Shown one piece after another: positions 41,365-47,539 of a stretch of DNA of 47,539 nt (the stretch's first letter is position 1; each line of letters starts with the position of its first letter). Made by a program: the position numbers and the translations under genes. The stretch comes from Coprococcus sp. (lineage in GTDB: Bacteria > Bacillota > Clostridia > Lachnospirales > Lachnospiraceae), in contig JAEDGN010000013.1 in the NCBI GenBank assembly GCA_016297495.1, positions 1-47,539 of the forward strand, given 5' to 3'. Below the pieces are notes generated by a model. The model was given only the letters and a program-made list of their open reading frames with translations. It had not been told where the DNA came from and did not search any database.

Positions 41365-43296
41365 TTAGTTACTGTCTTCCTCCAGGATAATCTGACCCTC
41401 CACATATTTTCTCCCCATATCATGACGCAGCTTTCTATTGGCCACAGTATCGAATATAATAGAAAAATCATAATCCTCCGGATACAGCTCTGTGGCCGCC
41501 ACCTGGAGTTTCACCCTCTTGTGATTGATCCATATTTTCCGGTTGGGCAGCTGTACCTGAAGCACACCTTTCTCATTTACGGGCTGACAGACAATAGCAA
41601 TTTTTTTATCAGGATAGATCATCACACTGTCTCCCCGGTGGAATTTTTCACTGAGACGATTCGCAGTCGGTGCTGTCTTTTGTTTTTTTAATCCCGATGC
41701 CGCCTGTCTTTTGAGATGATTTTGTGAAAAAATCTCCATTTCCTTCATCTTTTCATTCTCACAGCCAGTCTCACCATTACCATAAGCCGCTTTTGCCGCC
41801 ACCCGAAGCATTGCCTCCGGCATTCCAAGCCGCCCCGCAATATAGAAGGCACAACTCTCTCCCGCTTCTCCAATAACCAGCTGATAGAGTGGCTGAAGGC
41901 TTTCCCTGTCAAAGGTCATTCTTGCATTGACGATGTGCTCTGTCTGCTGCGCATACTGTTTCACTTCCGGATAATGGGTCGTCACCAGGAATATGGCTCC
42001 GCTTTTTCTCAGTTCCTCAAGAATGGCTATGGCAATTCCCATACCTTCCGCCGGATCCGTCCCGGATCCCAATTCGTCCATGATGACCAGACTGTCTCTG
42101 TTGACCTGCTGCAGAATATCCAGCACATTGGTAATATGGGCCGAAAATGTGGACAGATTCTCTGACAGATTCTGCCCATCCCCGATATCACAGAGGAAAT
42201 TCGAGTTCATACAGATATCCGCCTCCCTGCAGGTCACATGCAGGCCGCACTGAGCCATCATACAATTTAAGGCAACAGTCTTGATCGCAACGGTTTTTCC
42301 TCCGGTATTCGGTCCTGTAATGACAATTCCCCTGATATCATCACCAATCCAGAAATCCAGAGGCACACAACTCTGAACATCCATCAGCGGATGTCTGGCG
42401 CCCGTCAGTACAATCCGGCGCTCCATATTGATGGACGGTGCCACAGCTTTCATCTCAAGACTCAGCTTTCCCTTTGAAAAAATAAAATCCAACTTTCGCG
42501 AGACTTTCATATTCTGTTCAATAATCTCCTTTTGTTCAGCCACCATATCTGTCAGTTCATACAGAATCCTGCGCACTTCATTTTCTTCATCCATTTTCAG
42601 AGACTGTATTTCTTCATAACAGCGTCCCACAGCCACCGGCTCAATAAACAATGTGCTGCCTGTGGCTGATTTATCCATGAGACTTCCGGCAATTTTCAGC
42701 TTACATTCTTTTTTTACCGGAAGGCAGAGATGTCCGTTTCTGTAGGTAGAAAAATGATCCGACATGCACTCTTTATTATTCCTCAGTAATGTATCCGCCT
42801 TCTCCCGCATCCGATTTTCAGTTTCATCTATCTGACCGCGTATGCATTTTAAAAGTCTTGAAGCATAATCAGCCACCTCACCGCCTCTGATCTGTCCGGC
42901 AATCTGCTCTCTGACTGCATCCAGCTCCTCCAGATTCTCATCATAAAAGGCCAGGGGCACCCCATACTGACGGCAGCGTCCCAGATAATCCTTCAATCGT
43001 CTGAAGGATACCAATGTTCCTTCCATCTTTTCCAGCTCCAGTGCACTCAGGCATTGCCCTCTTTCAGCTGCGCTTAACATCTCCTGAATCCCCTCAAAAG
43101 CAGACAGCGGTGGATTACCCGCTTTTTCAAGAAGTATCCTGGCCTCCGTTGTCTCCCGCTGCCTGGCTGTCAATTCTCTCTCTGACATAAAAGGTATCGT
43201 ATTCCTGATCTCAGCTTTTGCCCACTCCGTCACTGCCAGATTAGCCCATATTTCCTTAATCTTATCAAACTCTAATATATGCTCTGTATTCATCAT
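41365..43296 (-). CDS. MutS2-like ATPase lacking the Smr domain
   Basis: MutS-family protein of 643 residues from the ATG at 43296 (AGGAG 10 nt upstream; the next codon is also ATG). It has a lever/clamp region (~1-290) and the MutS ATPase: Walker A GPNTGGKT (~328-335), Walker B VIMDELGSGTDPAEG, and the VTTHYPEVKQYA helix. Full MutS2/RqcU is about 780 residues with a C-terminal Smr domain; this protein ends soon after a short basic domain (~535-620) with RKLRHDMGRKYVEGQI. It lacks the MutS mismatch-binding N-terminus. The role is unclear: recombination control or ribosome rescue by analogy. A long RNA leader with a terminator precedes it. Confidence 0.87.
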   Translation of the reverse strand: MMNTEHILEFDKIKEIWANLAVTEWAKAEIRNTIPFMSERELTARQRETTEARILLEKAGNPPLSAFEGIQEMLSAAERGQCLSALELEKMEGTLVSFRRLKDYLGRCRQYGVPLAFYDENLEELDAVREQIAGQIRGGEVADYASRLLKCIRGQIDETENRMREKADTLLRNNKECMSDHFSTYRNGHLCLPVKKECKLKIAGSLMDKSATGSTLFIEPVAVGRCYEEIQSLKMDEENEVRRILYELTDMVAEQKEIIEQNMKVSRKLDFIFSKGKLSLEMKAVAPSINMERRIVLTGARHPLMDVQSCVPLDFWIGDDIRGIVITGPNTGGKTVAIKTVALNCMMAQCGLHVTCREADICMNSNFLCDIGDGQNLSENLSTFSAHITNVLDILQQVNRDSLVIMDELGSGTDPAEGMGIAIAILEELRKSGAIFLVTTHYPEVKQYAQQTEHIVNARMTFDRESLQPLYQLVIGEAGESCAFYIAGRLGMPEAMLRVAAKAAYGNGETGCENEKMKEMEIFSQNHLKRQAASGLKKQKTAPTANRLSEKFHRGDSVMIYPDKKIAIVCQPVNEKGVLQVQLPNRKIWINHKRVKLQVAATELYPEDYDFSIIFDTVANRKLRHDMGRKYVEGQIILEEDSN

Positions 43297-43330
43297 TTTT
43301 ATAAAACTCCTGTTAATATATCCAAACATA

Positions 43331-43378
43331 CAAAAAACCCATGAAATATCTGCCGTCACTGGCATCCTATTTCATGGG
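43331..43378 (-). terminator. Terminator/attenuator ahead of the MutS2-like gene
   Basis: Perfect 11-bp stem (43338-43348 with 43368-43378) topped by an inner TGCC/GGCA stem, followed on the minus strand by six T. It stands only 35 bp before the MutS2-like ATG, with no promoter between, so expression should depend on read-through. Confidence 0.88.
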
Positions 43379-43600
43379 CATAAAATCACAATCATCCTCA
43401 GAGCTATATCATCTCAAAGCAAAAAATATAAGAGAATGTATGAAAATATTCCGTTTCTCGTCTGGCAGGCACCGTACATGGCAGATAAAAGGGCATACTT
43501 CTAGCGTCACAACTAAAATTCAACCCTCAGCAACTATTCAGTTCGCTGAAATCTCCAATGCAACAATGCTTAACATAAACGACCTCGTCTTTCATTTGAT
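43331..43600 (-). ncRNA. Candidate cis-regulatory leader RNA or small RNA
   Basis: About 270 nt with no supported ORF, starting after a consensus promoter (43607-43635) and ending in a strong terminator just before the MutS2-like gene. Local stems are visible, for example CAGCGAACT/AGTTGCTG near 43516-43546 and GTATG/CATAC bracketing a ~60-nt segment (43441-43500). I could not match it to any riboswitch class I know (T-box, SAM, lysine, cobalamin, FMN, TPP, M-box, glmS, ydaO compared by eye). The architecture suggests attenuation; a stand-alone small RNA is the alternative. Confidence 0.6.
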
Positions 43601-43606
43601 GATATA

Positions 43607-43635
43607 ACTATAAACTCAGAAAGCCGATTTGTCAA
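43607..43635 (-). promoter_or_regulatory. Promoter of the MutS2-like leader RNA
   Basis: On the minus strand TTGACA (43630-43635) and TATAGT (43607-43612) are 17 bp apart. It lies just after the 3' end of the CAP-domain gene. Confidence 0.8.
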
Positions 43636-43667
43636 GGCGTTCTTTCTGTCTGATAGACTGCACTTTA

Positions 43668-44147
43668 CTAATATGTAAACAGCTGCACCCAGTAATTCAC
43701 ACCATTTTCCTGATAGAACCCAACACCGATATTCTTATAATTTTTATTGAGAATATTCGCGCGATGTCCCTCGCTGTTCATCCATCCATTCACGACCTGT
43801 TCCGGTGTACGTTGTCCCCATGCAATGTTTTCACCGCATCCCCTGTAGGACACGCCCTGCTGCTGCAGCGCCGTACTGAAGCTGCTGCCGTCCGGCCTGG
43901 TATGAGAAAAACTCTGTTTGATTTCTCTGGCCCTTACATCTGCCGCTGCCGTAACATCCATATCCAGTTTTACCTCGGATAATCCTGCTTTGACTCTCTC
44001 TTCATTAACCAGATCAACGACCCGTCTGACATACTCATGCAATGTATTGTCATCAGCGCCATCGTTATCCGATTCTCCAATATCCGGCTGTTCTGTTGCT
44101 CCATTATCCGGAGTTCCCGGCTGCACCGGTTCTTCCGCATCTGGCAT
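43668..44147 (-). CDS. CAP (SCP/PR1)-domain protein without signal peptide
   Basis: A 159-residue protein: acidic Pro/Glu/Asp-rich N-terminus (1-35), then a complete CAP domain (~36-159) with VVDLVNEERVKAGLSEV, the metal-site His in SFSHTRPDG, the second His in NSEGHRANILN, and GVGFYQENGVNYWVQLF. Such proteins are normally secreted and have a signal peptide; here none is present, there is no ribosome site before the ATG, and an in-frame stop lies about 13 codons upstream. The low-complexity start looks like the linker of a longer protein. It is probably a 5'-truncated gene, although the CAP domain itself is intact. Confidence 0.7.
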   Translation of the reverse strand: MPDAEEPVQPGTPDNGATEQPDIGESDNDGADDNTLHEYVRRVVDLVNEERVKAGLSEVKLDMDVTAAADVRAREIKQSFSHTRPDGSSFSTALQQQGVSYRGCGENIAWGQRTPEQVVNGWMNSEGHRANILNKNYKNIGVGFYQENGVNYWVQLFTY

Positions 44148-44202
44148 TCTACAAGTAAATCTTACCAGAATTAATTTTCTGTCTCAATCCTTACAAGACT
44201 GA

Positions 44203-44231
44203 TAGACACAGCATCATCCAGTCTGTATAAT
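44203..44231 (+). promoter_or_regulatory. Promoter of the M3-peptidase lipoprotein
   Basis: TAGACA (44203-44208) and TATAAT (44226-44231) are 17 bp apart. An inverted repeat AGACTG/CAGTCT (44196-44201 and 44219-44224) spans the -35 and spacer. Confidence 0.7.
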
Positions 44232-44273
44232 AAAACTGTCAGCCACTATCTCACACATACGAAAGGATATCCC

Positions 44274-46094
44274 ATGAAGAGAAAAAAAACTATTATTCTT
44301 ACACTCATATTGGCCTTAATACTATCAGGCTGCGGACATGCTGTAAAAGTGCCCGCTGCAGCGGAATCTGTTAATACTGAATATACAGATGACACTTTTA
44401 TGTCCAGTGAAAGTAAAATCACCGAAAGTTCTCTTACTATTCCGGAAGAATCTGTCCAGACGGCACAGACAGGTCTGGTCGGAACCGATTTTAAAGAAAT
44501 TTCCTATGAGCCTTATGACACAACAGAACTGGAAAACATGCTCACCAAAGCGGAATTGCTTTACAGCTTCAGCGGCAATACAGAGGATTTGCTTGCCCTA
44601 TTTGACCAGATTCTTGAAGAAGAACAGTACCTTCTCCTGTCCTGTGACCTGCTCTCGCTCTACGGTGACATGGATATTACCAATACATATTATCAGGAGG
44701 AATATGTCTCTGTTATGGAATCCTTTTATGAAATTGATGACCGCATCTACAACCTGGGAATCAATATTCTTGAGTCAGATTATGGTGATGACGCAAGAGC
44801 CATATGGGACAGTGGCAGAATAGCCTATTTTGAAAGTTATTATGAAGCCGGTGAGAATATCAACGATCTTCTCATTCAGGAAAAACAGCTGATCAACGAA
44901 TACTATCTGGCTGCTTCAGAAGTTTATACAACTAAAATCAATGGTACAGATTATACCCTCGATGAACTGTATTATGATATGAGTATTACTGATGAAGAAT
45001 ACGCTGCAGCCTATGATGATATCCTTCAGCAGGAAAATATTGTCCTTGGAGAAATTTTTCTGGAACTGATTGAAATCCGTCAGGAAATTGCTGCTTCCTA
45101 TGGTTTCGATTCCTATATTGACTATTGTTATGCCAGCTTCAATGACAATGATTTTTCACCAGAACAGGCTGCTTCCTTCTGCAACGAGGTGAAAGACTCC
45201 CTTCTGGATACCTATATTTCATTTTATAATGATTTTGACTGGGAATCGGCCGACGAACTGGACTATGATATATCCGGCATGATAGTAAAAGATCAGCTCG
45301 ATCTCCTCAGACCATACTTTGGCAAAATTCATCCGGATCTGCAGCGCTATTTCACCTTCATGGAAGAAAATCATCTGTACAGCCTGATCTATAACACGAA
45401 AAAAGTGGATAGCGGCTATACCGTTTTCTTACATGTGTACAATGAACCGTTTATCTTTAATCAGCCGGTATTCCTTTTTTATGACCTTTCCACGATCGTT
45501 CATGAATTCGGTCATTTTTATGCCTACTGCCTGAATCCTGAGAATACAGATTATGTATCCAATACAAATCTGTCGGAAATACACTCCCAGGGGCTGGAGC
45601 TTCTTTTCGCCGGATTTTTTAACGAAATATTTGAAACAAAATACGGCAGTCTTCCAGGCAAATATCTGTTGCTCAACACGCTGGATAGTATTGTCAGCGG
45701 ATGCATGTATGATGAATTCCAGCAGGAGGTGTATCAGCTCGACGATCCGACCCTTGAAGAAATCAATGCTATATACGGAAGACTTTCTGCTGAATACGGT
45801 TTATCAGAAGATCCTGACATACCGGGTTACGACTGGGTGCTGACGAACCACAATTATGATCAGCCTTTTTACTATATCAGCTATGCGGTGTCGGCCATCC
45901 CCGCACTGGAAATATGGGAGATTTCACAGGAAGATTTCGATCAGGCCTGCAGTATTTATAACGATCTGGTAACGGCAGGAAAACGCGGAACTTTTGAGAA
46001 TACCCTTCAAGCCTGCGGCCTGCAGTCACCATTTGCCGAAAGACGCATAGATGAACTCACTCAGACACTGGCTCTATACTTCGAAAATCATTAA
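44274..46094 (+). CDS. M3-family (oligoendopeptidase F-like) metallopeptidase lipoprotein
   Basis: Zinc peptidase of 606 residues with an N-terminal signal peptide and lipobox LSGC (Cys20). A Ser/Thr/Glu-rich linker (~25-75) leads to the M3 helical domain. The zinc motif is HEFGH (410-414) with a downstream Glu in LSEIHSQGLE (~433-442), and the C-terminal half has the typical NYDQPFYYISYAVSA segment. M3 oligopeptidases such as PepF are mostly cytosolic; this one is predicted to be anchored outside. AAAGGAT precedes the ATG. A role in trimming external peptides is inferred. Confidence 0.92.
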   Translation: MKRKKTIILTLILALILSGCGHAVKVPAAAESVNTEYTDDTFMSSESKITESSLTIPEESVQTAQTGLVGTDFKEISYEPYDTTELENMLTKAELLYSFSGNTEDLLALFDQILEEEQYLLLSCDLLSLYGDMDITNTYYQEEYVSVMESFYEIDDRIYNLGINILESDYGDDARAIWDSGRIAYFESYYEAGENINDLLIQEKQLINEYYLAASEVYTTKINGTDYTLDELYYDMSITDEEYAAAYDDILQQENIVLGEIFLELIEIRQEIAASYGFDSYIDYCYASFNDNDFSPEQAASFCNEVKDSLLDTYISFYNDFDWESADELDYDISGMIVKDQLDLLRPYFGKIHPDLQRYFTFMEENHLYSLIYNTKKVDSGYTVFLHVYNEPFIFNQPVFLFYDLSTIVHEFGHFYAYCLNPENTDYVSNTNLSEIHSQGLELLFAGFFNEIFETKYGSLPGKYLLLNTLDSIVSGCMYDEFQQEVYQLDDPTLEEINAIYGRLSAEYGLSEDPDIPGYDWVLTNHNYDQPFYYISYAVSAIPALEIWEISQEDFDQACSIYNDLVTAGKRGTFENTLQACGLQSPFAERRIDELTQTLALYFENH

Positions 46095-46114
46095 ATTTAT
46101 TACTCATGTAAATT

Positions 46115-46158
46115 CAGAATGGGCGGGCATATCCAAATGAATACGCCCGCCCATTCTG
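46115..46158. terminator. Terminator-like hairpin between convergent genes
   Basis: Perfect 14-bp GC-rich stem (46115-46128 with 46145-46158) and a 16-nt loop between the M3 peptidase and aguB stops. No long T-run follows, but the position suggests bidirectional termination. Confidence 0.75.
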
Positions 46159-46167
46159 CGGCATCTT

Positions 46168-47040
46168 TTAAATCATATCGCCATAGCATTCCGGTCTTCT
46201 GTCCCGGAAAATCCCCCAGCTCATTCTATTTTCTGCAATCTCATCCAGATCAAAGGATGCAGTCAGCACTTCCTCCTGATCTCTGGAAGCACTGGTCACC
46301 AGTTCCCCGGTTTCATCCGAAATAAATGATGAACCATAGAAAACAAGGGAGGATTTCTGTCCCCCGTTTTCTGTACACGGCTCCACATCTTCACGTCCGA
46401 TACGGTTAGCTGCGGCCACCGGCATCAGATTGCTGCCTGCATGGCCCTGCATACACCTGCGCCAATGGGGCATACTGTCGCACTCCAGAATCGGCTCGCT
46501 GCCGATGGCTGTCGGATACAGCAGCATTTCCGCCCCGTTTAAAGCAAGGGAACGAGCTGTCTCAGGGAACCACTGATCCCAGCAGATACCCACACCGACT
46601 TTTCCGTATCTTGTCTCCCATACCTTAAAACCTGTATCTCCCGGTGTGAAATAGAATTTTTCCTGATAATAATGATCATCCGGAATATGTGTCTTACGAT
46701 ATACTCCCATGAGTCGGCCATCTGCATCGATCATTGCCACACTGTTAAACAGCCTTGTACCGTCCTTCTCATAGAAACTCACAGGAATGACTACCTGAAG
46801 CTCCGCTGCCACCTTCATAAAATGGCAAACTGCATCATTCTCCATGACAGATTTTGCATAATGATAATAGTCATACCGCCGCTCCTGGCAGAAATAGGGC
46901 CGTTCAAAGAGCTCCGGAAGAAGGATGATATTGGCCCCTCTTCCGGCCGCCTCACGGGTCATCCGGTCTGCCTTCTCAATATTTTCCTGTTCGGAATGAC
47001 TGCAGCACATCTGAACCGCGCCAATTGTTACTTTTCTCAT
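46168..47040 (-). CDS. aguB: N-carbamoylputrescine amidase
   Basis: Nitrilase-family amidohydrolase that converts N-carbamoylputrescine to putrescine, CO2 and ammonia. From the ATG at 47040 (290 aa), the catalytic triad is Glu43 (LLPELFE), Lys116 (YRKTHIP) and Cys153 (GICWDQW); the sequence HIPDDHYYQEKFYFTPGD and the PHWRRCMQGHA segment are typical of AguB. The ATG overlaps the aguA stop by 4 bp (ATGA), so the two are translationally coupled. Together they form the agmatine-to-putrescine route. Confidence 0.95.
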   Translation of the reverse strand: MRKVTIGAVQMCCSHSEQENIEKADRMTREAAGRGANIILLPELFERPYFCQERRYDYYHYAKSVMENDAVCHFMKVAAELQVVIPVSFYEKDGTRLFNSVAMIDADGRLMGVYRKTHIPDDHYYQEKFYFTPGDTGFKVWETRYGKVGVGICWDQWFPETARSLALNGAEMLLYPTAIGSEPILECDSMPHWRRCMQGHAGSNLMPVAAANRIGREDVEPCTENGGQKSSLVFYGSSFISDETGELVTSASRDQEEVLTASFDLDEIAENRMSWGIFRDRRPECYGDMI

Positions 47041-47539
47041 TCTGACTCTCTCCTCCCTGCAGGAATCTGCTGAGTAATACAATGGATATTACCGCCTCCC
47101 ACGATAACAGTTCTTGCCTGAATCGGATAGATTTTTCTTTCCGGGAACAGGCTTCCCAGAATATCCACTGCCAGCTGATCGTGCTCATCTCCAAACTGTG
47201 GAACAATAACACCGCCATTGGATATATAAAAATTCACATAGCTGGCCGCCAGTCTCTCTCCGGCTTCCCGAACATCCTCGCCTTCTTCAAACTGAAAACC
47301 CTTCAGATCATATTCCGTAATACAGACAGGCTTTTTCGGGATCGGCAGCTTATGTACGGTCAGCTTTCTTCCCCGTGCATCCCGCTCTTTCTCCAGTACC
47401 TCCAGACAGGCATTGCTCAAAGGCCACTGGGGATCATTCTCATCATCGGTCCAGGCCAGCACCACCTCACCGGGACGAACAAAAGCACAGACATTATCCA
47501 CATGCTCATTCGTTTCTTCCTGATAGATTCCCCGTGGCA
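47037..47539 (-). CDS. aguA: Agmatine deiminase, 3' part (gene runs off the window)
   Basis: C-terminal ~167 residues of agmatine deiminase, which converts agmatine to N-carbamoylputrescine. The frame is open to the window edge and reads PRGIYQEETNEHVDN at the start, containing the catalytic His of the guanidino-modifying family; the catalytic Cys is in GGGNIHCITQQIP near the C-terminus. Its stop overlaps the aguB start. The N-terminal part lies beyond 47539. An internal ATG at 47501 is not the true start. Confidence 0.93.
   Translation of the reverse strand, partial: PRGIYQEETNEHVDNVCAFVRPGEVVLAWTDDENDPQWPLSNACLEVLEKERDARGRKLTVHKLPIPKKPVCITEYDLKGFQFEEGEDVREAGERLAASYVNFYISNGGVIVPQFGDEHDQLAVDILGSLFPERKIYPIQARTVIVGGGNIHCITQQIPAGRRESE

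Noticed and set aside
43526..43594. Possible 22-residue Cys-containing peptide (MKDEVV..) in the MutS2-like leader
   Set aside because: No Shine-Dalgarno sequence, and the ATG would lie only a few bases from the predicted start of transcription. The region is better read as noncoding.
43366..43667. Known riboswitch, 6S RNA, SRP RNA or tmRNA in the gap before the MutS2-like gene
   Set aside because: Signature sequences of these classes were looked for by eye and not found, so only a generic leader RNA is reported.
1..47539. CRISPR arrays, tRNA or rRNA genes, phage or insertion sequences
   Set aside because: No regularly spaced direct repeats, cloverleaf-type genes, transposase or integrase genes were recognised.

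Overview
The window looks like chromosome of a spore-forming, anaerobic Firmicute, most probably a Lachnospiraceae member close to Blautia or Clostridium cluster XIVa. The reasons are SpoIIID, the [FeFe]-hydrogenase maturase HydE, a tryptophan T-box leader, a small clostridial ferredoxin, frequent AGGAGG ribosome sites, UUG starts on rpsT and spoIIID, and moderate GC. No phage, insertion sequence, CRISPR array, tRNA or rRNA was seen. Most genes lie on the minus strand and appear to be core chromosome.

Layout. 1-470: rpsT with promoter and terminator. 496-7765 (minus): a cluster read as comEA, OmpR-type regulator, sensor kinase, GerMN lipoprotein, comEC, holA, which puts DNA-uptake genes around a two-component system. 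7816-9338: small DMT-type membrane protein and hydE. 9537-11430: M20 hydrolase, ferredoxin, spoIIID with a candidate sigma-E promoter. 11613-16088: YjbR and GyrI-like proteins, an NSS sodium symporter divergent from a LysR regulator, and an M19 dipeptidase. 16091-20159: an XRE regulator with a membrane partner, a small cysteine-containing protein, and a YtrA-like GntR/ABC operon. 20180-29403: metY, YjjG-type phosphatase, HerA-like ATPase, M32 carboxypeptidase, MBL hydrolase, Nudix hydrolase, esterase lipoprotein, and a TetR/flavodoxin pair. 29423-33657: a MarR-controlled heterodimeric ABC exporter. 33664-37979: a Trp T-box operon with a GldA-like dehydrogenase and TrpXYZ-type ABC transporter. 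38033-41350: transglutaminase-like protein, MerR/TipAS regulator and AEC transporter. 41365-43635: a MutS2-like protein without Smr domain behind a long noncoding leader ending in a terminator. 43668-46158: a CAP-domain gene without signal peptide and an M3-peptidase lipoprotein. 46168-47539: aguB and the 3' part of aguA (agmatine to putrescine).

Most promising for new biology: (1) the tryptophan-specific (UGG) T-box ahead of a GldA-like dehydrogenase and a TrpXYZ-type importer, which ties an unassigned oxidoreductase to tryptophan supply; (2) the ~270-nt leader with consensus promoter and strong terminator before the Smr-less MutS2-like gene, a possible cis-regulatory RNA; (3) two copies, 5.5 kb apart, of a ~44-nt hairpin repeat whose stems differ by compensating changes while the loop is conserved, one lying on the spoIIID start and the other acting as a terminator; (4) a two-component system and GerMN lipoprotein between comEA and comEC, reminiscent of MtrAB-LpqB.

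Several regulators have dyads over their own promoters (GntR, MarR, TetR/flavodoxin, MerR with a 19-bp spacer, and an unassigned perfect 10-bp repeat at the transglutaminase promoter). All functions were inferred by reading; no database search was run.
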